A stretch of 64,000 nt of DNA from Cacajao melanocephalus (lineage: Eukaryota > Chordata > Mammalia > Primates > Pitheciidae). Positions within the stretch are counted from its first letter, which is position 1. Each line of letters begins with the position of its first letter. The stretch lies in contig CAUYLG010075758.1 in the NCBI GenBank assembly GCA_963573385.1, positions 62,001 through 126,000 of the forward strand, given 5' to 3'. A program made the translations under genes and the position numbers. The notes beneath the pieces are model-generated. The model searched no databases. It was not told the origin of the DNA and was given only the letters and a program-made list of their open reading frames with translations. This document shows positions 51,326 through 63,300 of this stretch, in pieces.

Positions 51326-52096
51326 TTTATGATAATAGAATTTTATTTTTTTATTGGCAGATCTGATTGACTTTGTATATTGAAGAAAATGAAATGTTCT
51401 GGCTATCAGAAAAAAACAATCAGAGGCCTCTATCTATCTCTATTTTCCCTGCTCAATTACTTCTCCTAATTAGAAAATATATATTAAGTACCAAATTATA
51501 GTTGTCTTTGTCCTTATTAGCCTAACAAATTAGCACTGTTTTATCTGCCATCTCTATAAGGACCAATGACAATATGACCCATGAAGCTTCTATGATGATT
51601 AGAAGAGCAGAAAGGAAATTCAAAAATCCATTATATGTTGTTTATTGCTACCTTAAAAATAAATTTCATTACTGCACTGTTCACATTTTACAGGTAGGCA
51701 TATTGGTTCAGTTAGAAGTTTTACTTTTATGAAGACTACATAGTTCACCTTTACTATCATCTACTTTCATGTATTCTGATAAACACTTCAATTTAAGCAT
51801 TGTTAGGAAAATTAAGGAAAGCACTATAGTTGGCCCCAGAAATGAATGGATTGAATAAACACATTTATCCAAGTTGTTATTTATGATATCCATCCAAGCA
51901 AAACCAAACTAAAAAATATTCTCTTCAAGAAAAAATGAGAATATTTACCCAAAAAGCATGAAATTCCATTCTAGCTCTAACATTTTATGTTACTTTGTTC
52001 TTACTGACCAATTTCTCTGACACACATTTAGTGTGAAGTAAACAAGACTTTATTATGAAAAATAAATGCCTGTATTAGAACATTTAAAGAATATAT

Positions 52097-52140
52097 GTAT
52101 GTGTGTATATGTGTGTGCGTGTGTGTGTGTGTGTGTGTAT
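52097..52140 (+). repeat. (TG)n microsatellite
   Basis: 'gtgtgtgtgtgtgtgtgtgt' with imperfect flanks. Confidence 0.9.
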
Positions 52141-52397
52141 TTACAGTGAAAATACGAATTGAAGAAATGCCCAGAAATGCAATTAGATTCAAGTTCACAT
52201 AAGTAATACAGTAGAATAGTTAACATCTGGTACCCAAGAATGGAAACTACCACAGGGAATCTATATTAAACATGGCAAAAAAAATTTTTCAGAATGCATC
52301 CTTAGCATTAAAATATAATAAAATAATTTTTATACTGCATTTTAAATGTGTAATTGTTTATTTATCCTTCAAATATATTTTGAGAAGCTAAGTTTTA

Positions 52398-52462
52398 GAA
52401 TATGGAATATAGAATATAGAATACAAATTCTATAGAATTTAGAATATAGAATATAGATAATA
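52398..52462 (+). repeat. (GAATATA)n imperfect 7-mer repeat
   Basis: Repeated 'atagaat/agaatat' units on both sides of 'aattctatagaatt', which is itself palindromic. Confidence 0.85.
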
Positions 52463-53000
52463 AAAGAATAAAATTTTATTTATCAGAGAACTTGCAGACT
52501 TTTGAAATTAAAGATAAAATATAAACAAATATCTACAATTTATAGTATGATGAATGACAGTAAGAACTTTAAGGATAAAAAAATTAAAGAAAGGCATAGG
52601 AGATTCTGAGAATGAAAGTGTTATAGTCATATATTGGATAGTCAGGAAAGTGTCAATAAGGAAATTGTTGAATAGAATCACAAAGTAACCAAGAGAGTGA
52701 GCTATAAGCAAATCATTAGAAAGAATATTGCTGTTGGAAAAATGAGGAAGTGCAAGACCCTGGGATGGAGTTCTCTAGTAATGTTTGAAGAAGGACAATG
52801 AAGAAGTACAATGTTGAAAGAATGAAATGAGTAAGAGAGAGAATATTAAGAAATGAGGCTAAGATATAATGACAGAGCGGATTATGTAAGGCCTGTAGGT
52901 AAAGGTAGTAATCTTTGCTTTTTACTGATTTAAGTAAATTTAGGAGCTTTGATCAGAGGAGTGAGTTGCTACAGCTTATGCTTTATTAAACTAACTCTGG

Positions 53001-53503
53001 CTGTTTAATATAGTTTGGATGTGTCCCCACCGAAATCTCATGTTCAAATGTAATCCTCAGTTTTGGAGGTGGGACCTGGTGGAAGGTGATTGTCTCATGG
53101 GGGCAGATATTTCCCTTGGGGCTACTCTCATGATAGTGAGTGAGTTCTTATGAGATTTGATTGTTTAAAAGCATATGGAACCTCCCCCGTATCTCTCCCT
53201 TCTGCCATTAGCCATGTAAAGAAGTGGCTCCCCCTTTGCTTTCCATGATGATTGAAAATTTGCTGAGGCCTTCCCAAAAGCCAAGCAAATACCAGCATCA
53301 TGCTTCCTGTACAGCCTGCAGAACTTACATTTTATAGTAAGTCTTGAAGTCAAGTGGTGTCTAGAATTATGTTGAGGTATCTAGTTTAGAACATGTTCTA
53401 CAGTGATCCTCTTTTCTTTATAAATTAAACCTCTTTTCTTTATAAATTGCCCAGTCACCAGTAATTTTTTTATAGCAGTGTAAGAATAGACTAATTCACT
53501 GTT
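53001..53503 (+). mobile_element. MST-type LTR with 5-bp TSD and an 84-bp foreign insert
   Basis: The LTR runs from 'taatatagtttggatgtgtcccc' at 53006 to 'gactaattca' at 53498. The TSD 'ctgtt' lies at 53001-53005 and 53499-53503. At 53328-53411 it contains a copy of 55907-55990. Just after, 'cctcttttctttataaatt' appears twice, 22 bases apart (53408 and 53430). The LTR's usual 'gtgagccaatt' is missing at that point. Confidence 0.9.
53328..53411 (+). repeat. Templated copy of 55907-55990
   Basis: 84 bases align without gaps at a constant offset of 2579, with five mismatches by hand count. The source spans the end of an antisense L1 and non-L1 sequence beyond it, so this is a copy of that specific junction, not another L1 insertion. 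Confidence 0.9.
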
Positions 53504-54344
53504 ATTTTGAGAATAGCCTGCAAGCTAGGAGGAATGAAAAAAATTGGAGTCAATGACACAATGGTGCCTTGGTCCAAAGATGCAGCAAAAGGTAATAAAA
53601 AGTAGCTGGGTTCTGGTTACAATGGAAAATAAAGGCAACACAATTTGTAAACACATTTGATATAAGACAGTAGAGAAGTCAAGGATAATGCCAAACATTT
53701 TATCTGAGTACTGGAGGAATGAAAGTGCCTTGATCTCATAAAAGGAAGATTATGAGAGGAGCAATTTTGAATGGCAAGACCAGGAAATTGATATTGCCCA
53801 TGTTACATTTGAAATGCAGAAATATCTATTATGCCAATGCCTTAAGTTCAGAGAAGAGATCAACATTGGAAATATAAATCTTGCATATTTCAATATGAAA
53901 TTGGATGAGATTGCCTATTCATTAAATGTAGACAGCAAAAAGATATGGTCTAAATTATGAACAATGTAAGCACTCAAACAAGAAACTTAGAAGAATATTA
54001 AAGAGCAGTTAAGTGAATGGGAGAGACAAGTAAGTTATAAAGAAAACTGGAAGACTGTGAGGACTCTTTTGGGCAGTCAAATAAGTGAGTTAATTATAAT
54101 TATAACAAAATGAAATGAATACTGAGAATTGATCATTACATTTAACAATACGGAAGTCATGGGGTGACATTGGTAAAATCATTTTGGCGAAGTGATGTGG
54201 GCAAAGTCCAATTATGTTTGTTTTAAGAAAGAATGGAAAGAGAGGAACTGGAATGTGTGACCAAATTTAGTGTTCTTTCTTGAAAAGTTTGGGTATAAAA
54301 CAATGCAAAATATGGGGTGTTTTCTAAAAGGTAAAGTGGGTATA

Positions 54345-55939
54345 AGCTTTTTAAAATTATTAATATTTTTGTGCAGTTTTAGTTTCACAGCAGAGTTGAG
54401 TGGAAAGTACAGAGAGGTCCCATATACCCCCTGTCCTCACAGGCACAACCACCACATCTACCAATATCATGTACCAGAGTGATACTTTTGTTAAAATTGA
54501 TAAACCTACATTGATATATCATTATCACCCAAAATTCATAGTTTATGTTATGGCTCACTCTTGGTCTTACACATTCTGTAGACTTTGGTAAATGCATGAT
54601 GTCATGTATTCACTATCTAATTATCATATAAAATAGTTTTATTGCTTTAAAAGCCCTCTGTGTTCTGCCTCTTTATCCCTTTCTCATACCAAATGCTTGG
54701 CAATGACTGATTTTTTACTATCTCCATAGTTTTCCATAATGTTATATAGTTGGGATCATATAGCATGTAGCCTTTTGAGGCTGGCTTTTTTCATATAGTA
54801 ATATGCAGTTAAGTTTTCTCCCTGTTTCTTCATGGTTTGATAGCTCATTTATTTTTTTGCTCTAGATAATATTTCATTATCTGAATGTAACAACGTTATT
54901 TATTCATTCATCCACTCAAGGACATCTTGTTTGTTTCTAAGGTTTGACAATTATAAATAAAGCTGCTATGAACAATCCATGTACAGGTTTTTGTGTCAAC
55001 ATACATTTTTAACACCTTTGGGTAAATATCAAAGGACATAATTGTTGGATTGTATAGTATGAATATAGTATGAAAAATAAATATGAATATATTTATTTTT
55101 GTATGAAATCGCCAAACTGTCTTGTAAAGTAGCTGTAACATTTTGCATTCCTACCAGCAATGAATGACAGTTCCTAGTCTTCCATATCCTCACCAGCATT
55201 TGATGTTGTCAGGGTTCAGAATTTTGGCCATTCTAATTGATATGTGGTGGTATCCCATGGTTGTTTCAATTTGCAATTCCTAATGATACATAATTTTGAA
55301 AACATTTTCATATATATACTTGACATCTTTATATCTTCATTGAAAAGGCATTTCTTCAGTATTTTGGCCATTATTTAATTGTTTTTTTTAATTTGTTTTC
55401 TTGTTGTTGAATTTTAAAAGTTATTTGTATATTGTATGTTTTTTGAAAATACTTTTTTTCCCAAATCTGTGGCAAGTCTTCTTAGTCTCTTGAACTTGTC
55501 TTTCACAGATTAGGAGTTTAAAATTTTAATGAAGTCCAGTGTATTAATTATTTTTTCATAGATCATGATTTTGGCATTGTATCCAAAATGTCATCATTAA
55601 ACCCAACGTTTTCTAGGTTTTCTGTTATGTTATCTTCTAGAAGTTTGATAGTTTTGTATTTTACATTTAGGTCTACAATCCATTGTGAGTTGATTTTTGT
55701 AAAGGGTATAATGTCTCTACCTAGATTTATTGCTTTTGCATATGGATGTTCAGTTGTTCCAGCATCATTTGTTAAAAAGACTGACTTTGTTCCACTTACT
55801 GCCTTTGCACATTTATTAAAGATAAGCTGACTATATTTGTGTAGATCTACTTCTGGGTTCTTTATTCTGTCCCATTGTTTCGCTAATGCCACACTGTCTC
55901 AGTTACCATTTTATAGGAAGTCTTGAAGTCAAGTAGTGT
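54345..55939 (-). mobile_element. Old L1 (L1M), antisense
   Basis: It begins in antisense 3' UTR ('gttttagtttcacagcagagttgagtggaaag'), then the ORF2 end ('gctgctatgaacaatccatgtac'). It reaches 'tggatgttcagttgttccagcatcatttgtt' and 'ccacactgtctcagttacca', ending about 'gtcaagtagtgt' at 55939. A 109-codon minus-strand frame at 55563-55892 is an ORF2 fragment, not a gene. Confidence 0.85.
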
Positions 55940-56088
55940 CTAGAATTATGTTCAGGTATCTAGTTTAGAGCATGTTCTACGGTGATCCTCATCTTCTATT
56001 ATTCAAAGCCAGTGTAAGCCCTCCCAACATTGATTCAAGGCTAACCTGTGTGATCATGATTAAGGCAATATGGAAGTAATATTGTATG

Positions 56089-56417
56089 AATTCTTAATCT
56101 AGATAAAAATATTTTTTTTAACTTTTAAGTTGAGAAGTAAATGTGCAGGTTTGTTACATATGTAAATGTGTAATGGGGGTTTATTGTACAGATTGTTTCA
56201 TCACTCAGTTATTAAGCCTAGTACCCATTAGTTGTTTTTCCTCATCCTCTCCCTCCTCCCACTATCCATCCATCAACAGAACCCAGTGTGTGTTGTTTCC
56301 CTCTTTGTGTCCAAGTGTTCTTACTATTTATCTCTCACTTATAAGTGAGAACATGGATGGAGCTGGAGGTCATTATCCTTAACCTGCTAGTGCAGGAACA
56401 AAATAAATTCTTAATCT
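56089..56417 (-). mobile_element. L1PA with 5' inversion (twin priming) and TSD
   Basis: From 56101 to about 56351 the sequence is antisense L1 3' UTR ('tgtgcaggtttgttacatatg', 'aagcctagtacccattag', 'acttataagtgagaacatg'). At 56351-56355 ('acatg') it flips to sense ORF2 sequence ('acatggatggagctggagg', 'gtgcaggaacaaaa') up to 56405. The 12-base TSD 'aattcttaatct' lies at 56089-56100 and 56406-56417. The layout is that of an L1 insertion with an inverted 5' end. Confidence 0.9.
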
Positions 56418-56470
56418 TATGGTTTGGTCTCTTGGATTGCCTAATTTGGATGAAGCCAGTTGACATACCC

Positions 56471-56518
56471 TGAGGACAAGATCTTTAAAGAAGTTGAGGA
56501 CAAGATCTTTAAAGAAGT
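56471..56518 (+). repeat. 24-bp perfect tandem duplication
   Basis: Units 56471-56494 and 56495-56518 are identical (tgaggacaagatc... unit start). It lies inside the MLT1-like sequence. Confidence 0.95.
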
Positions 56519-56788
56519 CCTAGTAGAAAGAAACTGAGACACTCTGCTAATAGTATCCCAATTTGTCATTCTTGTTAGTAAACCACTTTGGACCTGGCTT
56601 ATGTAGCCCCAGGTAAATCTTAAGATGATTGCAGTCTCAGCTGTTAACTGTCTGCAACCTGATGAGACAGCCTAAATCAGAACAACCAGCAAATTTGTTC
56701 CCAAATTACAAATAAACAGAAACTATTAGAGATAATAAACGATTATTGCTATTTTAAGTTTCTGCCATAGTATATTACATAGCAATCA

Positions 56789-57390
56789 ATAACCATTGCC
56801 TATGGATTTGGCAGATAATGAGTTTTATTTTTTTCTTTTAAACCTTGTTTATTTATTTATTTATTTATTTTTCTTTTCTTATCACAATGACCAAAATTTC
56901 TATACAATGCTGAATAGAAATTGCAATAAGAGAAAGTCATTTCTCATTCCTAATGTCAGAAATAAGTCATTAACCCTGAAATATGATGTTCTCTGTAAAG
57001 GTATACTATATGTAATTTACCATATTAGGAAAACTTTACTCCTAGCTTGCTGAGAAATTTTAAATTAAATAGATGTTTAATTATATTTTTAATATATCCA
57101 TTAAACTGGTAATTTAATTTTCTTTATACTTGTAAAGGTGAACTTCACTGATTTATTTTTAAATATGAAATAATTTTGTATGTCTGGAATAACCCCTACT
57201 CAATAATGTTAAATTGACTTTTCTATACAATGCTGCAAATACATTTAATAATTGTGTAGGAACTTTGTATCTATGTATGTTAGAATAATGTTTCTAATTT
57301 ATATTTTATGTATGTATATACACACTGATTTTAAACATGTGTTCTACTCTAATGATATTTCTTTGAAAAAGAGACACATTTACATGCCTT
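56789..57390. other. Unassigned AT-rich DNA with (TTTA)n
   Basis: Contains a (TTTA)n run at about 56846-56873. Nothing else recognised. Confidence 0.4.
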
Positions 57391-58048
57391 AGAAATAGCA
57401 ACAGTATGGTGGGAATGTAAATTAGTTCAATGATTGTGGAAGAAAGTGTGGCAATTCCTCAAGGATCTAGAAATAGAAATTCAATTTGACCCAGCAATCC
57501 CATTACCCAAGGATTATAAGTCATTGTATTATAAAGACAAATGCACACATATGTGCATTGTGGCACTGTTTACATTAGCAAAGACCTGGAACCAACTCAA
57601 ATGCCCATCAGTGATAGACTGAACAAAGAAAATGTGGCACATATATACCATGGAATACCATGCAGCCATAAAAAACGATGCGCTTGTGTCCTATGTAGGG
57701 ACATGGATGAATCTGGAAACCACCATTCTCAGCAAACTGACACAAGAACAGAAAAGCAAACATCACATGTTCTCACTCATACGCGGGTGTTGAACAATGA
57801 GGACACATGGGCACAGAGAGGGGAACATCACAAACTGGGGTCTGTTGGGGGGTGGGGGGCTAGGGGAGGGACAGCTGGGGGTGGAGAGTTTGGGGAGGGA
57901 TAACACTGGGAGAAATGCCTGATGTAGGGGATGCGGGGATGGAGACAGCAAACCAACATGGCATGTGGGTACCTATGCAACAATCCTGCAAGATCTGAAT
58001 ATGTACCCCAGAACCTAAAGTACAATTAAAAAAAAAGAAATAGCAACA
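57391..58048 (+). mobile_element. 5'-truncated L1PA with perfect 13-bp TSD
   Basis: The element is 57404-58035: ORF2 C-terminal sequence ('gtgggaatgtaaattagttcaa', 'accatggaataccatgcagcc'), then a G-rich 3' UTR and an A-tail. The TSD 'agaaatagcaaca' is perfect at 57391-57403 and 58036-58048. Frames of 120 codons (plus) and 62-65 codons (minus) are L1 debris. Confidence 0.95.
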
Positions 58049-59307
58049 ATAAAATGATTATAAATATCTATACAAGCATACTTTCATGGTATTTCTATTG
58101 CACTGACTTAATTATCTTCACAGATTTAGAAGATTTGTGTATAACATTTGGTTTTCTGTCGTATACATCATTTGTTTTGATGATATATTATTCTAGACTA
58201 ACTAATAGAGCATATTTTACCTCCAATTTTTAATTGCTCTATATCTCATTTTACAAGCTATTATCCCAATGCGATAATTTCTCTGCACTGAAATTACTAC
58301 AAATTCCATAATCTTGGGTAATGGTTAATGAAAGTTTCTCAGTTTATCAACTCCCAGGATATTGAATGTCCTAAAAACTTATGACAAAGAGACTTACAAA
58401 AACAATATAAATATTTTTTCCTAAAAATATTAAGATAGGGTACAAGAGTAAAAATTTTCCTGTGTAACACAGGCATCTTATTAATATTATATGTGTATCC
58501 ACTATAAATTATTCCTAATATTTCATTCCCCCACTTATACACACGTTTTATAAAGATACTTTGGTATTCAGGAGAAAATATAGAGAGACAGATGAATGCA
58601 ATGGGCTGCAGAATATAAACCTGTGCTTCATTTCTAGTACTTAGAAAATGGATTCTCAAGTCTTCTGCTTGAAACAAATTCTTTATGTTCCTAGTAGCTA
58701 TACCTTATCAAAGTAGAACACTGCATCTGAAATACATTGCCAGAGTTGTTACTATGCACAGGATCCCAAAGATTAATGTGTAGACTTGGTTCTCATAAAG
58801 GCAGGAGGAAAAATACACAACAACAAATTACATTAACAACAAAACCACATTGAATATTTTAGTAAATAAAAAAAGAATATTAAATGAATGGGCACTCTAT
58901 TTTACCAGTACCACCAACTAGGAGGACTGGATTTTTTTCCTAGGAAACTTACATTACATAATATTTCAGAAAAAAAATAATGCATGTACTAAAAATACTA
59001 CAGGAAACAATGTGTTTTCAAGTCTCTTGGGTGATTACTCCACAGCATTCACAAGCTGTATTGTGGTTCAACTTTTATTTCCATATTTAGGTTTTGCTAT
59101 GTTGAAAGCAAGACACATAACCTATGTAAAGCCACTGTTAATAATTTATACGCTAAAAATCAGTGTTTGCTGAGCTTGCAAATTTTGTTTTGCTAAAAAA
59201 TGGCAACAAGAAAATATCTACTCTCATACTGCACTGAGTCACCCTTAGAAAATATTATTTAGTACTTGGACCAAGTTCAAATACTCCCTTTACTTACATA
59301 CAATTTA
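58049..59307. other. Unassigned AT-rich DNA
   Basis: Nothing recognised; a 112-codon minus-strand frame at 58339-58677 has no motif or context. Confidence 0.4.
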
Positions 59308-59490
59308 GGGGCTAGGGGAGGGTTAGCAGGGGTGGGGAAATTGGGGAGGGATAACATTGGGAGAAATACCTAATGTAGGTGGTGAGGGGATGGAGGCAAC
59401 AAACCACCATGGCATGTGTATACCTATGTAACAATCCTTCAGGATCTGCACATGTACCCCCAGAACTTAAAGTATAATAAATAACTAAAC
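59308..59490 (+). mobile_element. Short L1PA 3' end
   Basis: 'ggggctaggggagggttagc', 'ataacattgggagaaatacctaatgtagg' and 'catggcatgtgtatacctatgtaacaatcc' are L1PA 3' UTR, followed by an A-rich tail. It is the same subfamily type as the copy 1.4 kb upstream. The TSD is not clear. Confidence 0.85.
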
Positions 59491-59778
59491 AATTAAATAA
59501 AATTCCATATCAGTTTTGTACTCTAATAGGAGCAGTATAAGAATTTATAAACATAAAGTAATTTTTAATTAAAGCAGATATATCACGGAATAAATACTAA
59601 GTTAGAGGGGGAACAGCATAGTACAAACAAAGCAGTGAGCAGGTTATGTGAATCATGCCAAATTTGGTAATTTTAATCATATATTTTTGTGTATCTTAAT
59701 ATAAATCAGTATTATATTCCGTGAGTTGTGTTTTGTTGATTAGTACCACCAGCCTAGCTGTTTAAAATATAATCTATG

Positions 59779-59945
59779 AGAGGCCAGATTTGGTTTTTCA
59801 CCCCACTAATCCAAGTCCTTTGGAAGGCTGAAGCAGAAGGATCCTTGGAGCCCAGGAGTATGAGGCTACAGTGAGCTATGATCTTGCCACCACACTCCAG
59901 CCTAGGCAACAAAGCGAACTGCCCCCCACCACATGTCTATAATAA
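59779..59945 (+). mobile_element. FRAM-like or other Alu-related monomer
   Basis: 'ggccagatttggtttttcacccc', 'ggaaggctgaagcagaaggatccttggagcccaggag' and 'gaggctacagtgagctatgatcttgccaccacactccagcctaggcaac' form one Alu-type arm with no second arm. It is an old 7SL-derived monomer, or a truncated AluJ. Confidence 0.8.
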
Positions 59946-61470
59946 ATAAAATGAAATATTAGCTGTGAGAAAAAGATTCATAGAAACAACATTGATCACA
60001 ACACTAGGGCTTCAAAGAGAGTAAAGGATTCATGAATGGTATCTTAGGCAGAAATATAAAAATATTTTGTTTGTGTTTAGCAATATCATCTCCTTTAGGG
60101 ATTTTGTTCTAGAAACACTAAAAAATATCATCAGTCAATAGGTGTTAGTTACAGCTTTTTAAAGTGGGTCTCTGAAATAACAATACAATGATGCTATAGG
60201 AGATACCGAAAGACATTTAAATGTGACATGTAGTCACGGTTTAACAAGAAAGATATATTTCTGCTCTTAGTTTCATATATTATTCAATGAAAATTTGACA
60301 ACTCCATTCTTTGCAGTCTGCAGCAGTTAGCAAAAAACAATGCTAATTATCAGGTCAACTAATATAATAACCATATAGATCATTTATATTCACTTTAATA
60401 TGCTTTTTTTTTCCCACTCTTAACAGATCCTGAATGATATCCAGATTTTAACAGATCAGTTGACGAAATGTAATTGGATCTCCTCTCCATTATGACTCTT
60501 GGAATTCATGTTTAGTGCATAGACCCTGAGTTTCCAAGTATTAAAAAGCAAAAAGATAGGGAGACTGTCAAACAAAAGAGGGAAATTTGTTTATTTTTCG
60601 TCAAAACCACACATAATTTCTTACACAGAAAATTCTCATTAAGATAATGGTATCATTTAAACCAATGCAGAGGCTATATAGACTGTGGCATTATTTATTT
60701 AAAGTTTAAAACATGTATAGGTGGTATAAATGCTATGGACATATATATGTATATAATATACATATTATATATATAAACTTAATAACTGTTATGGGAAGTA
60801 TTATAAGACAATTTTGAAATATTTGTTATTTCTTAATAGGGAGAAAAGTGAATGAAATTGTGGAAGGGTACATAGGGATCTTCCTTGGTCTCAGAATTGT
60901 TTCCACTCTTGAAAAATCTGAAGCAAATAAGGAAAATATCTAAAACAACCAATGGAATTGAATTGAGTTGTGTTTGAATACACATGTTTGCAATGTCATT
61001 CTTTGTACTTAAAAAAAAAGTAGAAAGAATCTAACATGTAAAAATGCACATAACATTAATGCAAATATTTTCTTTCCTAATTATTATTATTTTTAAAGGA
61101 TGTTACTCTCTAAAATCAGGTTATTGTTAATATTGGTATTACGGTCACTGAATCTCTCTATTCCTGGCTAGAAATAAGAGTTTTAACATTGCAATATTTA
61201 AATTAGAGTTCAATTCAGCAACACTCTCCAACATTTCCAATGAATTAGTATTGAAAAGATAATTTTTAAGTGGGTGGGTCATCTTGTTTTGTTTTTGTTG
61301 TTGTTTTGTTGCTGTTTAGGTAGAATTTAAGTATATTAAGACACACAGGTTATAAGATTTTGGTTTGGTATACACCACCATAAATATCATCATTATTATC
61401 AAATGAGAATATATTCATCATTCCCCAGAAAGTTCCCTCATGACCCTTTCCAGCAAATTGTATGTTAAGA
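59946..61470. other. Unassigned AT-rich DNA
   Basis: Contains a TA tract at 60739-60776 and a TTG/TTTG run near 61290-61318. No gene recognised. Confidence 0.4.
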
Positions 61471-61523
<53 letters not shown>

Positions 61524-61540
61524 AGAGACAGAGAGAGAAA
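61471..61540 (+). repeat. (TG)n(GA)n compound microsatellite
   Basis: About 50 bases of TG, interrupted once by TTTG, running into 'gcgagagagacagagagagaaag'. One of the longest uninterrupted dinucleotide runs in the window, so probably polymorphic. Confidence 0.95.
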
Positions 61541-62329
61541 GCAGGTGTTATAGCATATACCTTGTTCTGTTTTTTTTCAAGATTTTCAAGGCTGTTCTAA
61601 GTACTTGTTTCTTTATGTAAATTGTTCAGGTAGCTTCTCAAGTTCTACAAAAGCCTCTTGTGAATCTGATTAAAATTTCATTTAATCTGTGTCAATTCCA
61701 TTCCATAAATATTATTTTGCAGTTTTTAGTGTTTTTGCATATTTTTGTTAACATCATTCTTAAGTATTAACAGGACAAAGTGTTTCAACAATGTTTATAA
61801 TTAAAATTTACTAGTGTAATTTAATAAAAGCATAAGCAATGAGACAAAACATTGGCAGAGTATGGGATTTGGCAAAAAAGAATCTGTGGAAACCTTTCAT
61901 TTAAAGTCAAAGCACAGGGTTTGCCCAGCTTATCTGATCATAAAAGTGTAACAGTGGTATTCGTAGTTCCTTGTAACAGAATGCACACAACAGTGTTACT
62001 CAAGAGGAAAGCAATTTGCAGCTCTGAGAAGTCCTTGCTTGTTATTTCCCACATTAATCTGCTCTTGCTACCTGAGTGCAATACAAATTATGAGAGCTGA
62101 TGAAACTGCCAAAGTGAAAGGTAAGGAGTTCAGTGTTCGGTAAGACAGAATAAAGATATATGTAGCTATTAAGTTGGCCCCAGACCAATAAGGTAAGTAG
62201 AAGAACCAAAACACAAGGAATTGATAAAGGGGTAGAATCTAATTCTTTTCTCAGAAAAAAAAAAAAAAACTGTGATTAAAAAAATAGCAGCGAATAGATT
62301 TAACCAAAGTAATGGCAGGGGAAGCAGAA
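61541..62329. other. Unassigned AT-rich DNA
   Basis: Includes an A-run at about 62258-62272. An 82-codon frame at 61852-62100 has no recognisable motif. Confidence 0.4.
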
Positions 62330-63300
62330 AGGAAGTAGCAGGTCCCTGGTGAGGGCCAAACTTCAAGCCAGGGACAACCTAAACCCTGAAGGCCAGACTG
62401 CCAGTTCCACATGGAGTCCATGACCTGGAGTGAGATCTTCCTTGATGCCTTTTGGCCAGTGGAATGGTGCTTTTTCTGGGCTTGCTTATGGACCAATCAG
62501 CATCCACTTCCTCCATTCAAAAACCATAAAATCCTTGGACTCAGCCACACTCAGACACTAGTTGGGACTACCTGCCTACAGATAGGAGTGACCCATTTCA
62601 AATCTCCTCTCCACTGAGAACTGTTCTATTGCTAAATAAAGCTCTTCTCCACCTTGCTCACCCTCCACTTGTCCACATTACCTTATTTTTCCTGGACATG
62701 AGACAAAAACTTGGGACCTGCCAAAAGGTGGGCATGAAAAAGGCAATAACATTTTTCTGGCCAGGCAGTGAGATGCTCCCATTCCCTAGACTGTGGGAGT
62801 AAAGAGTGGCAACCTTTCTGAGGACCCAGACATTGGAATTCTTCAAGGCAGAGCTTTAACACCACAGCCCTCCCACCCTCTGCTAGCATCTGGTGACCAC
62901 CTCACATGAGGCAGCAGCAGGGCCAGGCCAGCCCAGAGGCCATGGGCCAGAGCAAGACAGCAGTACTAAATGAGCTGTAACACAAATAGGCTGAAACAAT
63001 ACCCCCTCCCCATTTGATGTGCTGCAGGCAGTGGGAATGAGACAGCTGGAACAAACACACACACCCTCCTTGGGGCTCTGTGGTTGCTGGTATCTGCAAG
63101 TTTTCAGATGCCACAACTTTCCCCTCATCCAGATGCCAGAACCTTTGGTGAAAGCCACTTGCTGGATGTCTGGTCCAGCCGCAGCCTCACTCACAGCCAG
63201 TGCAAGTGCCAGCACCTGGAGCTAGCTGCCCTGCTACCACATCCAGTGCTCCTGGCTATGCACAGTGGCCAAACCTCATGCTTGCTCACTAACACATCCC
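62330..63300 (+). mobile_element. ERV1-type LTR, boundaries uncertain
   Basis: 'ctgttctattgctaaataaagctcttctccaccttgctcaccctccacttgtcc' carries a polyadenylation signal (aataaa, 62635-62640). The downstream 'gagacaaaaacttgggacctgcc' and 'gagctgtaacacaaataggctgaaac' are also typical of HERV class I LTRs. The GC-rich body explains the cluster of overlapping 60-110 codon frames. I could not place TG/CA ends or a TSD, and more than one LTR may be present. Confidence 0.6.

Larger units (their letters stand above)
51326..52519. other. Unassigned AT-rich DNA with two microsatellites
   Basis: Holds the TG tract at 52097-52140 and the 7-mer repeat at 52398-52462. Otherwise nothing recognised. Confidence 0.4.
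52520..54344 (-). mobile_element. L2 LINE, antisense, split by an MST LTR
   Basis: Left part: 'ggattatgtaaggcctgtagg' and 'ttgatcagaggagtgagttgc ... taactctggctg'. After the LTR at 53006-53498: 'caaggataatgccaaacatttt', 'aggaaattgatattgcccatgttacatttgaaatgcag', 'agaagagatcaacattggaaatataaatc' and 'tactgagaattgatcattacatttaacaatacggaagtcat'. These keep L2 ORF order over about 1.3 kb, unusually long for L2. Confidence 0.75.
55940..56788 (+). mobile_element. MLT1-type LTR remnant, split by a young L1
   Basis: The right part 'ctgcaacctgatgagacagcc ... cagaaactattagagataataaacg ... ttacatagcaatcaataac' is the ordered 3' end of an MLT1-like LTR. The left part before 56089 is less certain. The L1 at 56101-56405 interrupts it. 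Confidence 0.55.

Noticed and set aside
55563..55892. 109-codon minus-strand frame resembling reverse-transcriptase-region protein
   Set aside because: It is a fragment of an old L1 ORF2 with no intact flanking reading frame.
57541..57951. 120-codon plus frame and proline-rich minus frames
   Set aside because: They are the ORF2 tail and G-rich 3' UTR of an L1PA insertion.
61852..62100. 82-codon plus frame
   Set aside because: No domain, conserved motif or transcription signal seen; the length is expected by chance in 64 kb.
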